A DNA stretch of 22,051 nt from an uncultured Pseudomonadota bacterium (GCA_902773285.1 CACYDS010000106.1:1-22051), one strand, 5' to 3'. Shown: positions 7,666 through 15,999, counted from the stretch's first letter. Made by a program: numbers and translations. Notes: generated by a model not told the origin, from the letters alone.

Positions 7666-7732
7666 TGTAGCTCTCGGAGCTATGGTTCGTTGTATTGTAT
7701 TGCACAACGTAGCTGGGTTTTTGTTTTTTTTT
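7666..7732 (+). terminator. Attenuator-like leader with intrinsic terminator, before the aroK-like gene
   Basis: The predicted transcript begins with a small hairpin: TAGCTC (7668-7673) and GAGCTA (7677-7682) around a three-base loop. A second hairpin pairs CGTTGT (7688-7693) with ACAACG (7704-7709) around ten bases, and its stem can be extended by AGCTA (7678-7682) with TAGCT (7710-7714). A run of T with a single G follows (7718-7732), the form of an intrinsic terminator. The two hairpins compete for 7678-7682. It may be an attenuator for aroK-like/recR/alkD-like or a short independent RNA of about 65 bases. I do not recognise a known riboswitch or sRNA family. Confidence 0.5.
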
Positions 7733-7757
7733 GAATTGAGAGGTTGAATTTTATTAA

Positions 7758-8387
7758 ATGAGTAATGAGATGAACGATAATTCTAAAGAGTTTTCAATAC
7801 ATTCAAGACCTGAGACGCCTATTGTAAGTTTTTTGCCACCAAAGCCGGTAGTTTTAGTTGGGCTGATGGGATGCGGAAAAACAAGCATAGGAAAAAAATT
7901 GTCGGCACGATTTGAATTACCATTCGTAGACTCCGACCAAGAGATTGAAGCTGCCGCTGGATGCGCTTTAAATGATGTGGAAGATATATTTGGAAAAGGA
8001 GCGTTAGAAAGCGGAGAGTACAAGGTCATATCGAGACTTCTTGGGCAACCCGTTCAGATTATTGCAACTGGCTGCCTTTCATTTACGTATGAACGCACAA
8101 GGAATTTAATAAAGGAAAAGGCTATTTCCATTTGGCTTAAAGCCGATTTATCAACGTTGACAGCTAGAGTGAGTGGCCGGAAAGATCGCCCACTTCTTGA
8201 GCCTGGGAAGGAAGAAGAGATTTTGAAGAAAATGATGGATGACTGTTATCCGTTGTTTGAGAAATCTGACGTATCGGTTCAGACATACGATGAGCCAGCA
8301 AATATAACTGTTGATAGAGTGATTATCGCACTCAGTGAATTTATAAAGGCTCAATATCCTAATTATCACGTTCTAAAATCTGTCTAA
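7758..8387 (+). CDS. Shikimate kinase-like P-loop protein with a degenerate substrate site
   Basis: A 209-residue protein of the AroK fold with about 28 extra N-terminal residues. The nucleotide site is intact: Walker A GLMGCGKT (35-42) and the lid RKDRPLL (141-147). FVDSDQEIE (56-64) keeps the Asp that contacts shikimate and Mg. Three other shikimate-contacting positions of E. coli AroK are changed. The Arg of FR..E is Glu84, the GGG of ATGGG is GCL (105-107), and the Arg of ER.PLY is Cys163. The protein probably binds ATP but may no longer phosphorylate shikimate; a changed substrate, a regulatory role or decay are alternatives. No aroB follows, contrary to the common aroK-aroB pair. It is the first gene of an operon with recR (15-bp gap). 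The start codon lacks a good ribosome-binding site (GAGAGG is 14 bases away). Confidence 0.8.
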   Translation: MSNEMNDNSKEFSIHSRPETPIVSFLPPKPVVLVGLMGCGKTSIGKKLSARFELPFVDSDQEIEAAAGCALNDVEDIFGKGALESGEYKVISRLLGQPVQIIATGCLSFTYERTRNLIKEKAISIWLKADLSTLTARVSGRKDRPLLEPGKEEEILKKMMDDCYPLFEKSDVSVQTYDEPANITVDRVIIALSEFIKAQYPNYHVLKSV

Positions 8388-8402
8388 TATTAGTTTTCAG
8401 AT

Positions 8403-8999
8403 ATGCAGAAAAATGGAGAAATTGAACGATTAGTTTCATACTTCAGTCGGCTTCCTGGGATGGGTGGGCGTTCTGCATTAAGGTTGGTAATACACTTGTT
8501 GAGATACAAGGAGACTGTGTTGCATCCAATATTGACTTCTTTGCAAAACGTTTATGAAAATTTAAAGATTTGCGAGATATGTGGAAATATTGACACAAGG
8601 ATGCCTTGCAATATTTGTTCAGATAATAAACGCGATAGCTCAACTATTTGTGTGGTTGCAGATATATCAGACCTTTGGACAATAGAACGTGCTGGATTTT
8701 ATAATGGGATGTACCATGTTTTGGGTAATAAGCTTTCTGCAATAGAAGGCGTTACGCCAGATGATATAAATATCAACGGTCTTTATGACAGAATCCTAAA
8801 TAATAAGATTGATGAAGTAATCATAGCTTTAAGTGCAGATTTGGACGGACAAACTACTCTGTTTTTTGTTAAAGATAGAATAGTGGAATTGGGCGTAAAA
8901 ATCACAACACTGTCCCACGGGGTGCCTATCGGCAGTGATCTGGAATATCTTGATAATAGCACAATTCTGGCCGCATTTTCGCAGAGACATCCTGTGTGA
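8403..8999 (+). CDS. recR: Recombination mediator protein RecR
   Basis: RecR works with RecO (and RecF) to load RecA onto SSB-coated single-stranded DNA during gap repair. The 198 residues are full length. The N-terminal helix-hairpin-helix is IERLVSYFSRLPGMGGRSALRLVIHLL. The C4 zinc finger uses C57, C60, C69 and C72, and the Toprim domain follows (ICVVADISDLWTIERAGFYNGMYHVLGNKLSAIEGV), ending in LSHGVPIGSDLEYLDNSTILAAFSQR. In many bacteria recR follows dnaX and ybaB; here it is grouped with an aroK-like and an alkylation-repair gene. The ribosome-binding site is weak, but the start fits the family alignment. Confidence 0.96.
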   Translation: MQKNGEIERLVSYFSRLPGMGGRSALRLVIHLLRYKETVLHPILTSLQNVYENLKICEICGNIDTRMPCNICSDNKRDSSTICVVADISDLWTIERAGFYNGMYHVLGNKLSAIEGVTPDDININGLYDRILNNKIDEVIIALSADLDGQTTLFFVKDRIVELGVKITTLSHGVPIGSDLEYLDNSTILAAFSQRHPV

Positions 9000-9015
9000 C
9001 CAAGGTGGAGACATT

Positions 9016-9678
9016 ATGCTACACGATGAGGTTGTATCAGAAATACTTGCTCACAAGCCAAAAGTGATACCAAAGGTATTTACCACTGCATTGCAAATCA
9101 AGCCTGGAGGCTATGGCGAAGGCGACGTTGTATGTGGCACACGCTATCCACAACTAAGAAAAATCGCAAAAGCATATGCGGGTATTCCTTACAATGAATG
9201 CGAAAAATTGTTGCAAAATGAATTACATGAAGCAAGGTTTGTCGCGCTGATTATTTTGAAGCATAAATTTTCTTCGGATATGAATCGCGTGAAGTCTTCA
9301 TATCTAGATAACGTACAGTACGTCAATAATTGGGATTTAGTCGATTGTTCTGCTCCCCACATCATTGGGAAATATGTATGTATAATTGGGGATAGTGCGC
9401 CTATATATCAACTTTCAAATTCCAATAATTTTTGGGAGAACAGAATCGCGATTGTAGCTACACTACCCCTCATAAAATCAGGAAATTTCACACTAACGGT
9501 TGAATTGTGTGACAAATTTATAACGCATGAACATCACTTGATACATAAGGCTTGCGGATGGATGTTGCGAGAGATAAGTAAACATGCCCCAGATATCACT
9601 ATAGAGTTTATAAAGGAACATCAAAATATTTCTAGCATCATGAAAAATTATGCTTTGGAATGGATAAAAAAGCGATAA
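9016..9678 (+). CDS. DNA alkylation repair glycosylase, AlkD-like (HEAT-like repeats)
   Basis: A 220-residue all-helical protein of the AlkC/AlkD superfamily, which excises cationic N3- and N7-alkylpurines without base flipping. The residues used by Bacillus cereus AlkD can be placed: W106 and D110 in NNWDLVDCSAPH, R143 in FWENRIAIVAT, and W182 in KACGWMLREISKH. Catalytic competence is therefore likely. The ATG at 9016 has a strong AAGGTGGAG five bases upstream; the frame is open 27 codons further back, inside recR, but without an equivalent site. It starts 16 bp after recR, so the two repair genes form one unit. Its stop is separated from the convergent S41 protease stop by a single base. 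Confidence 0.9.
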   Translation: MLHDEVVSEILAHKPKVIPKVFTTALQIKPGGYGEGDVVCGTRYPQLRKIAKAYAGIPYNECEKLLQNELHEARFVALIILKHKFSSDMNRVKSSYLDNVQYVNNWDLVDCSAPHIIGKYVCIIGDSAPIYQLSNSNNFWENRIAIVATLPLIKSGNFTLTVELCDKFITHEHHLIHKACGWMLREISKHAPDITIEFIKEHQNISSIMKNYALEWIKKR

Positions 9679-9679
9679 A

Positions 9680-10858
9680 TTATTGCGCCCGTGGAGTTTT
9701 TGCATCGGCTGTTAATGCGGTTAGACCATGCAGCAAGTCCATAGCTCGCAAAATTACGGAATCTTGGGACAATGAGTATTGTTCTTGCTTTATCTCTATA
9801 TCCGGAACAACTCCTTGATGACTTATTGCTTTGCCATTTGGAGATATAAAATAAGCTGTCGTTAATTTTATAGCTCCTCGTCCGGGAATTGGTATAACCG
9901 TTTGCATCGAACCTTTGCCATAGGTCTTTTCTCCGATAAGAACGGCTCTTTTGTTTTCTCCCAATGCTGAGGCCAAAAGTTCTGCTCCAGATGCGGTGCT
10001 CGAATTTATTAAAACGACCATTGGCAGGTTGTTCAGCAAATCTGTGTCGTCAGAAAATATGACTTTTGATTCTTCAATATTTCGTGATTTTAGCTCAACA
10101 ATTTTTTTGTTGGATAAGAACAAATCTGCAACGCCAACAGCCTGATCTAAAATGCCTCCAGGATTATTGCGCAAATCGATAATTACACCAGCTGGCTTTT
10201 TCTTGTTTATTTTCTTGATAGATTGAGATACTGCGTTAAGTGTATCATCGTTAAAATAATTTATCTTAATAACGGCTATATCCGTCAAGAATTCAGTTTT
10301 TACACTGCGGAGCTGAATTACAGATTTTTGCACATTTCTTTCGAATGTCTCATTTTTATTCCGTATCAAAATCAATTTCACATTTAATGCAGAATCGGCT
10401 CCAAGCCTTGATGCTATTTGTTTTGGAGACATTTTCAAAACGCTTTTGTCATCAATTTGCGTGATCACATCAAATGGTCGTATTCCGGCATTTGCAGCAG
10501 GACTTTCATCAATTACTGACTGTATTTCTAGACCTTCTGTGCTTTGTTTTATTTCTATCCCAAGTCCAAGAAACATTCCGCGTGTTGTTTGGTTATATGC
10601 GTTGAATTCTTCAATCGGTATGTAGAGGGAATGTTCATCCAGGACTTGTAACATGCCATTTATAGCTCCTATTTCTAGCTTTTCTCGAGCAATATTATCT
10701 GCGTAATTCATCTGAATTTCTTCAATCACCTCTTTTATGAGATCTTTTGTATTCAGCAAATCGACAGAAAATTCTAAATCATGTCGTTCTTTTTTGCAGG
10801 AGGAAAAAGTTAGCGGTAAAAAAAATATCAAACTAAATAACCTATGAATATCTGTCAT
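9680..10858 (-). CDS. ctpA: C-terminal processing peptidase, S41 family (CtpA-like lipoprotein)
   Basis: A periplasmic serine-lysine protease that trims or degrades envelope proteins from their C-termini. In order it has an N-terminal helical segment (NYADNIAREKLEIGAINGMLQVLDEHSLYIP), a PDZ domain (GLGIEIKQSTEGLEIQSVIDESPAANAGIRPFDVI), and the S41 core with RNNPGG, the nucleophile Ser in STASGAE and the Lys in TYGKG. From the ATG at 10858 the protein has 392 residues and begins with a signal ending in FSSC-KK, which may be a lipobox. Starts at 10900 (ATG) or 10915 (TTG) are in frame and none has a clear ribosome-binding site, so the true start is open. It stands alone, divergent from the histidine kinase. 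Confidence 0.92.
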   Translation of the reverse strand: MTDIHRLFSLIFFLPLTFSSCKKERHDLEFSVDLLNTKDLIKEVIEEIQMNYADNIAREKLEIGAINGMLQVLDEHSLYIPIEEFNAYNQTTRGMFLGLGIEIKQSTEGLEIQSVIDESPAANAGIRPFDVITQIDDKSVLKMSPKQIASRLGADSALNVKLILIRNKNETFERNVQKSVIQLRSVKTEFLTDIAVIKINYFNDDTLNAVSQSIKKINKKKPAGVIIDLRNNPGGILDQAVGVADLFLSNKKIVELKSRNIEESKVIFSDDTDLLNNLPMVVLINSSTASGAELLASALGENKRAVLIGEKTYGKGSMQTVIPIPGRGAIKLTTAYFISPNGKAISHQGVVPDIEIKQEQYSLSQDSVILRAMDLLHGLTALTADAKTPRAQ

Positions 10859-10952
10859 TTTTGAGCAATATGAAGAAAAACTTTTTATACACCTTCTCAT
10901 CTTACTATGATACAAGATAAAGTACGCCTTTTGGTAGTTTGAGATCTTATTA

Positions 10953-12263
10953 ATGAAGAATTATCTAAAACAAATGTTGCCGAAAAGCCTCTTTATGAGG
11001 TTTATTTTAATTCTTATTGCGCCTGTCATCCTTTCGCAATCTATCATTGGCATTATGTTTTTTGAAAAATATACTCAAACAATTTTAGGAATAATTTCAA
11101 CGAGAATGGCCGGAGAAGCGAGCTCTGTAACTCGTCTTTTAGATATGAATTGCGAGAAAGAGTATATAGATGAATTGAAAAAAAGTATGAACATAGAAGT
11201 TGAAGTGCTGAATGATGCCAAATTACAAAAGCACGGCATAGCGAAAAATCATCAGGCATATAGAGCACTAAAAAAAGCGATTCAGAAAAAAGGATATACA
11301 AGTTATTATATAGATACCGAAAATCAAAATATGGATATATACATTCCTTCTTGCAATAATTCGGATATATATAAAATATCCTTTTTGAGAAAAACATTAT
11401 ATATTAAAATCATAGCCATAGTACTTGGTAGCGGTATTATATCTAGTATCGTATTTCTGCTCATATCATTCATATTTTTAAAAAATCAAATCAGACCCAT
11501 ACGAAGGCTTGCAAATGCAGTAACTGAATTTGGGAAAGGATTTGATACTGATTATACCCCAGAGGGAGCGTCAGAAATTCGAGAAGCTGGTGTGGCTTTT
11601 TGCCAAATGAAAATTCGAGTAAATGAGCTTATGCAAAACAGAATGAGAGTACTCGCAGGTATCTCACACGATCTTCGAACGCCTTTGACAAAAATGAAGT
11701 TACAGTTATCCCTAATGCCAAAAACGAAGGAAACAGAATGGCTTACAAGGGACGTTAATACGATGATAAATATGACAGAAAGCTTTACCCTGCATGCATT
11801 TGAGCAAAATAAGGAAATTCCGGCTCACAAGAACATTTATGCGTTTGTTTCTGAAATAGCAAAAGATTACCAGCAGGATTGTTTTTCGGTGGACATTTCT
11901 GGCGATAGGAATATTACTATTCCACTAAAGGTGACAACTTTAAAACGTGCCTTTATGAATATTATTGCCAACGCAAAGAAGCATTCAACTCATCTCTATA
12001 TAAATATAGCAAAGATGAATAACAACATTATTATTTCTTTCGAAGATAATGGATATGGTATTGATGAAGAGAATGCGGAAAGTTTATTTTTGCCATTTAA
12101 AACGGAGAATGAAGCAAGAACTCATAGCTTAGATGAAGGTGTCGGCTTAGGGTTGAGTATAGCCCGAGACGCCATTACAGCACATGGCGGAAGCATTTTT
12201 GCTACCAATTCTAACAATTACTCCGGCGCTTGCTTTATTGTAAAATTACCACATCACTTATGA
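10953..12263 (+). CDS. Sensor histidine kinase, EnvZ-like, without adjacent response regulator
   Basis: A 436-residue inner-membrane sensor kinase. One membrane helix lies at about 14-37 and a second at about 150-176, bounding a periplasmic sensor of about 110 residues with no recognised domain. A HAMP region covers about 176-228 (RPIRRLANAVTEF). The H-box GISHDLRTPLTKMKL has the phospho-acceptor H239 in the EnvZ-type HDLRTPLT setting. The ATPase domain has the N box (MNIIANAKKHS, N340), G1 DNGYGI (365-370) and G2 GVGLGLSIARD (396-406). All catalytic motifs are intact, so it should autophosphorylate. No response regulator gene lies in the window, so its partner is encoded elsewhere. GAGAT nine bases before the ATG supports the start. 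Confidence 0.93.
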   Translation: MKNYLKQMLPKSLFMRFILILIAPVILSQSIIGIMFFEKYTQTILGIISTRMAGEASSVTRLLDMNCEKEYIDELKKSMNIEVEVLNDAKLQKHGIAKNHQAYRALKKAIQKKGYTSYYIDTENQNMDIYIPSCNNSDIYKISFLRKTLYIKIIAIVLGSGIISSIVFLLISFIFLKNQIRPIRRLANAVTEFGKGFDTDYTPEGASEIREAGVAFCQMKIRVNELMQNRMRVLAGISHDLRTPLTKMKLQLSLMPKTKETEWLTRDVNTMINMTESFTLHAFEQNKEIPAHKNIYAFVSEIAKDYQQDCFSVDISGDRNITIPLKVTTLKRAFMNIIANAKKHSTHLYINIAKMNNNIIISFEDNGYGIDEENAESLFLPFKTENEARTHSLDEGVGLGLSIARDAITAHGGSIFATNSNNYSGACFIVKLPHHL

Positions 12264-12282
12264 TTTTCTTTGGAAGGTGAGT

Positions 12283-13374
12283 TTACCTCACCTTGAGTAA
12301 GGCTAAGCTTATTATGCCAAGTACCATAGAAATTATCCAAAATCTGAACACTATGGTTGCCTCTGACCATCCTTTTTTTTCAAAATGATGGTGAATGGGA
12401 GCCATTAAAAACACACGTTTCCCTGTTATCTTGTAGTATAGAACCTGCACTATCACAGAGATTGTTTCGAGCACAAATACGCCACCTATTAGGGCATAAA
12501 TAAATTCGTGTTTTGATATCACAGAAATAAAACCCAATGCCCCCCCTATGGCTACGGAACCGGTATCTCCCATAAACACTTTTGCTGGGGGGGCGTTGAA
12601 CCACATAAATCCAAGACTTGCGCCAACCAGAGCACTCAAAAATACGCAAACCTCCGACATTCCTGGAACATATTGCATATGTAAATATTCTGCAAAAATT
12701 ACATTCCCGGTTAAGTAAGTTATAATTGCTAGGCATATCGATGAAATTATTACCGGCCCCATAGCGAGGCCATCTAAACCATCAGTCAAGTTCACAGCAT
12801 TTGAACTCCCGACCGTAACAAATACCGCCCATATTATGAAAAAATACCCAAGGTCAATACAAAAATTTTTAAATATAGGAATAAAAATACTTGTATTTTC
12901 TGAAAAATTGCAAAGTTTCATTGATATCAAACAACAGAACATAGCAATTATAGATTGCAGCAAAAACTTAATTTTGCCTGGCATTCCGTGATAATCATTC
13001 TTGCTGATTTTTCGATAATCGTCCACCGCCCCAACTAGGCCAAATCCAACAAAAATACTTAAGCATAGCCACAACCAGGTATTTGAAAGATCGCCAAGCA
13101 ATAAGGCGCCAAGAGTGACAGCAGAAATTATCAGCGCCCCCCCCATAGTCGGTATCCCCTTTTTGGTATCTAAATGTGCCTGAGGGCCATCCTCGCGTAT
13201 TGGTTGTCCATTTTTTTGATGAGAACGCAGAAAAAATATGAATTTATTTCCAATTAGCAAAACTGAACAAAATGCAATCAAAAAAGCACAAATCGATCGG
13301 AATGTTACATATTTGAGAACGTTGAGAAAGGAATAATCAGTACCAAAAAATTTATAGACTAAGTTATAGAACAT
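12283..13374 (-). CDS. mraY: Phospho-N-acetylmuramoyl-pentapeptide transferase
   Basis: MraY transfers phospho-MurNAc-pentapeptide from UDP to undecaprenyl phosphate, giving lipid I at the cytoplasmic membrane. The 363 residues form a polytopic protein with about ten membrane helices. The family signatures are present: the DD motif in GAVDDYRKISK, NLTDGLDGLA, a conserved FMGDTGS, and the HHH motif in APIHHHFEKKGW near the C-terminus. The start overlaps the end of murF by 16 bp, so the two are translationally linked. Only murF and mraY of the dcw cluster are here; murE lies elsewhere and no murD follows. An 8-bp stem-loop covers the stop codon (12274-12294) but has no T run. Confidence 0.97.
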   Translation of the reverse strand: MFYNLVYKFFGTDYSFLNVLKYVTFRSICAFLIAFCSVLLIGNKFIFFLRSHQKNGQPIREDGPQAHLDTKKGIPTMGGALIISAVTLGALLLGDLSNTWLWLCLSIFVGFGLVGAVDDYRKISKNDYHGMPGKIKFLLQSIIAMFCCLISMKLCNFSENTSIFIPIFKNFCIDLGYFFIIWAVFVTVGSSNAVNLTDGLDGLAMGPVIISSICLAIITYLTGNVIFAEYLHMQYVPGMSEVCVFLSALVGASLGFMWFNAPPAKVFMGDTGSVAIGGALGFISVISKHEFIYALIGGVFVLETISVIVQVLYYKITGKRVFLMAPIHHHFEKKGWSEATIVFRFWIISMVLGIISLALLKVR

Positions 13375-14720
13375 TTTAGATATTTAATAAATTTATCAAG
13401 TTCGAGGCTATGAGAGCCCTTAAGCAAAACTACGCTATCATTCTGAATCATTTTTAATATCTCTTCAATAACAAAATTATCTAACTTTGAAAAACATTTT
13501 GTTTTTTTATTTTGCGTCATTATGCTCCAAAGATTTTCACCCCCTATAAAAAAAACGTGTTCAAAATCTGATGACTGCAATTTTTCTGCTACTAGTCGAT
13601 GATAATGAGTTTCATATTGCCCTAGTTCTTTCATTTGTCCAATAATTGCAATTTTTAAGGCATTTGGTAGTGATTGCAGATTTTCAATTGCAGCTAAAAC
13701 AGCTGTAGGGCTTGCGTTGTAGCAATCATTGATAACTTCAATTGTTTTTCCATGGAATACATATTTTTCGATATTACCTCGCCCATCTATTTTGGATAAA
13801 TCTTTTATAAAAGGCAGAAAATCAGCTATCGGCAATTTTAGAGCCCAAATTATTGCCAGTAGCATGGCGCTAATGTACGCTAAATGTTTTTCCATAAATG
13901 GTAAGGTGTAATTTACGATTCCTCCAGGAGTTTTAAGCTCTACGCTTGTGTTTTGAGCAAGTACCTGCTGGCAAGAAATGATCTTAAAATCACAATTTGG
14001 CAAAAAGCCGACTGCAAACGTTTCTAAATTCTTGCGGCTCGCTTCATCTTGTATGTTTGGCGCAAATTCAGAATCTCCATCGAAAATCAAGATGCCTCCT
14101 GGTTTCATCCCATTAACTATCGAGATTTTCTCGCGAGCTAAAGACTGTTTGTTCCCGAAATTGCCAATATGAGATTCAAATATGTTTGTTATAACGCCTA
14201 TGTCGGGTTTTAAATATTCGGAAAGTTCAGCAATTTCACCGATATGATTTGAGCCGATTTCAAAAATCCCAAAATCTGAGCCATATTCAAGTTGGCACAA
14301 AGAGAGCGATACGCCGTATCTGGTATTATAATTGCCCGAGCTGCAAAAGGAATTATATTTGTGACTTAAAAGTGAATTTAGCCAAAATTTTGTGGTTGTT
14401 TTTCCAACGCTTCCTGTTAGTGCAATCAAATTTTTCAGTCTCGCTTTTGTTTTTATGCAATCTCCAATATTTTTCAGAGCTTCAGTGGTATTTTCTACTG
14501 TGAGCGTTTTTCCTGGAACTTCATATTGCTTATCATCAATTATAGCCAAGCTAGCACCAGAATTTATGGCCTCATTGACAAATTCATGCCCTCTATTGAT
14601 TGCTACAAAAATGTCTTCAGGCTTGATATTTCGTGAGTCAATCGAAATTCTATCTGCAACAAATGGTGACAATTCATACAATCCAAGGGCTTCTGATAAA
14701 ATTTCATGAGTAATTTTCAT
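13359..14720 (-). CDS. murF: UDP-N-acetylmuramoyl-tripeptide--D-alanyl-D-alanine ligase
   Basis: MurF adds D-Ala-D-Ala to the UDP-MurNAc-tripeptide in the cytoplasm, the last soluble step of peptidoglycan precursor synthesis. From the ATG at 14720 it has 453 residues. The N-terminal substrate domain (IDSRNIKPEDIFVAINRGHEFV) is followed by the ATPase centre with LTGSVGKTTTKFWLNSLL, then FEIGSNHIGEIAELSEYLKPDIGVITNI, and by the C-terminal domain with INDCYNASPTAVLAAIENL. A GAGAT eight bases upstream favours 14720 over an in-frame TTG at 14732. Presence of murF and mraY shows that the organism makes peptidoglycan precursors. Confidence 0.96.
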   Translation of the reverse strand: MKITHEILSEALGLYELSPFVADRISIDSRNIKPEDIFVAINRGHEFVNEAINSGASLAIIDDKQYEVPGKTLTVENTTEALKNIGDCIKTKARLKNLIALTGSVGKTTTKFWLNSLLSHKYNSFCSSGNYNTRYGVSLSLCQLEYGSDFGIFEIGSNHIGEIAELSEYLKPDIGVITNIFESHIGNFGNKQSLAREKISIVNGMKPGGILIFDGDSEFAPNIQDEASRKNLETFAVGFLPNCDFKIISCQQVLAQNTSVELKTPGGIVNYTLPFMEKHLAYISAMLLAIIWALKLPIADFLPFIKDLSKIDGRGNIEKYVFHGKTIEVINDCYNASPTAVLAAIENLQSLPNALKIAIIGQMKELGQYETHYHRLVAEKLQSSDFEHVFFIGGENLWSIMTQNKKTKCFSKLDNFVIEEILKMIQNDSVVLLKGSHSLELDKFIKYLKCSIT

Positions 14721-14750
14721 GTTAGATCTCAAAATCAGAAGCTATTTTGG

Positions 14751-14759
14751 ATTGTACCA
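14751..14759 (-). promoter_or_regulatory. Candidate extended -10 promoter of murF-mraY
   Basis: On the minus strand TGG followed by TACAAT (-10 at 14751-14756) lies about 30 bp before the murF ATG. No convincing -35 is seen at 16-18 bp. The TGnTACAAT form recurs at 1587-1595 and 7651-7659, so it may be a usual -10 type in this genome. Confidence 0.4.
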
Positions 14760-14808
14760 CAAGATAATTGTTTGCTTACTTAGTTGTTATATGCACAAAT
14801 ACCATCAG

Positions 14809-15999
14809 TTATCGTCCGATAATGAATAATACCTTTTTCAGCTTACCTTTGATCAGAGAGCTCGTCAATTCTTTGGCGTAAATCTGACAGATTGTAGCTA
14901 ACTGTTCGTTAGGTATATTCAATCCAGCTAAATCTACGATAAGAACATCATGTTTACTTAAAACCGCCATGAGGATCTGCAATCTGGCAATTCCTAGCAT
15001 GGATTTTATGTCGGAAAGAATTTGGTTACTGATGCTAGTAGTTATCAAGTCAATCCCCACTATTGCTGCGGATCCATCTTTAATGGCTCGCAAATTTTTA
15101 GACAAAAGACACGCAGATTTCTTGGCTTGGACACTAGCATTGTTCAAGCTTTTTGAAAGTTCTGGAACATATTTTTGCAAATTTCCCGCATCCGCCACAG
15201 AAAATCTCCAGTTCACAGCTAATGGATTATTGCCTTGTCGCTTCTCGTTCGCAATTGTATTGATGATATCTCCCTGAATATTTAAGATCTCTGTTTTAGC
15301 TTGTACAGGCATCTGTTTTATGAGCGCATTACATGTCTTGCCATAGTCTTTTTCTGCTCCCATTTTGGTTTTTATAAATTCAAATATATCATTTGCTCCA
15401 TCAATCGTTGCCGCTGTGGAATTTGAAGTTACCGCGAGCGTAGCTTCCGATTTTTCCGCCGTAGTCGCTGGTTCTGCCGGAGTCAATATTCGCAGTTGTT
15501 CAACTAATTCGGAGGAGTTTTGCTTTAACAACTGCTCAATATCAGCGACTTTTGCAAATATTTCAACATCTTGCAATCGCCTGCTAAATAATTCATGTAA
15601 ATACTGCACAGCAACATCAAGACTACATCCCTGCTTTAACATATATTTGCAAAGGAAGCGTAGCAATAAATAATTTTCTGTCTCCTCATTTCCAATTGTA
15701 TAATCAAAAATATCTTTCAACTGTTCAGCGCCAGGAGCATTATAAGTTTTCTCTCGTATTGCCAATTTGATCGCTTCCCTTACGGAATTTTGATAATTGG
15801 TTGTCGCCATATGCGGATACTTGACTGTGTCGTAATTTTTTGACTTCAATAATTGTTCTGTTAGGTTATCTAGGCCTTCTTTTGTAATTTTTGCTTGAGG
15901 CGCCGAACTATTAACTGCCGCCACTTTAGCGTCAATAGTCCCGCAGGATATAGCTATACAACATGCCATAACAACTAATCTATTAAATATTCCTTTCAT
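14809..15999 (-). CDS. Secreted, mostly helical protein of unknown function
   Basis: I do not recognise this 396-residue protein. It has an N-terminal export signal (MKGIFNRLVVMACCIAISCG). This may be cleaved after TIDA, or AISC at 16-19 may serve as a lipobox. The mature part is predominantly helical. A Thr/Ala/Ser-rich linker (about 175-200) separates an N-terminal half with several Lys/Tyr-rich helices from a C-terminal half with SDIKSMLGIARLQILMAVLSKHDVLIVDLAGLNIP. No catalytic motif or membrane helix beyond the signal is evident. It follows the MFS gene by 65 bp on the same strand and may share its transcript or have its own promoter. An exported, lineage-specific protein is the safest description. 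Confidence 0.7.
   Translation of the reverse strand: MKGIFNRLVVMACCIAISCGTIDAKVAAVNSSAPQAKITKEGLDNLTEQLLKSKNYDTVKYPHMATTNYQNSVREAIKLAIREKTYNAPGAEQLKDIFDYTIGNEETENYLLLRFLCKYMLKQGCSLDVAVQYLHELFSRRLQDVEIFAKVADIEQLLKQNSSELVEQLRILTPAEPATTAEKSEATLAVTSNSTAATIDGANDIFEFIKTKMGAEKDYGKTCNALIKQMPVQAKTEILNIQGDIINTIANEKRQGNNPLAVNWRFSVADAGNLQKYVPELSKSLNNASVQAKKSACLLSKNLRAIKDGSAAIVGIDLITTSISNQILSDIKSMLGIARLQILMAVLSKHDVLIVDLAGLNIPNEQLATICQIYAKELTSSLIKGKLKKVLFIIGR

Noticed and set aside
10881..10893. TTATACACC near the start of the S41 protease gene, similar to the end of the shared element
   Set aside because: Only the last eight or nine bases match; the rest of the 22 bp differs, and no -10 lies 28 or 39 bp downstream.
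12274..12294. 8-bp stem-loop (AAGGTGAG/CTCACCTT) at the convergent ends of the kinase and mraY genes as a terminator
   Set aside because: There is no T run on either strand and the stem overlaps the mraY stop codon, so a terminator call is not supported, though a weak role is possible.
14811..14824. TTATCG/CGATAA hairpin at the end of the unknown secreted protein gene
   Set aside because: It is a six-base stem made by coding sequence, with no T run following.
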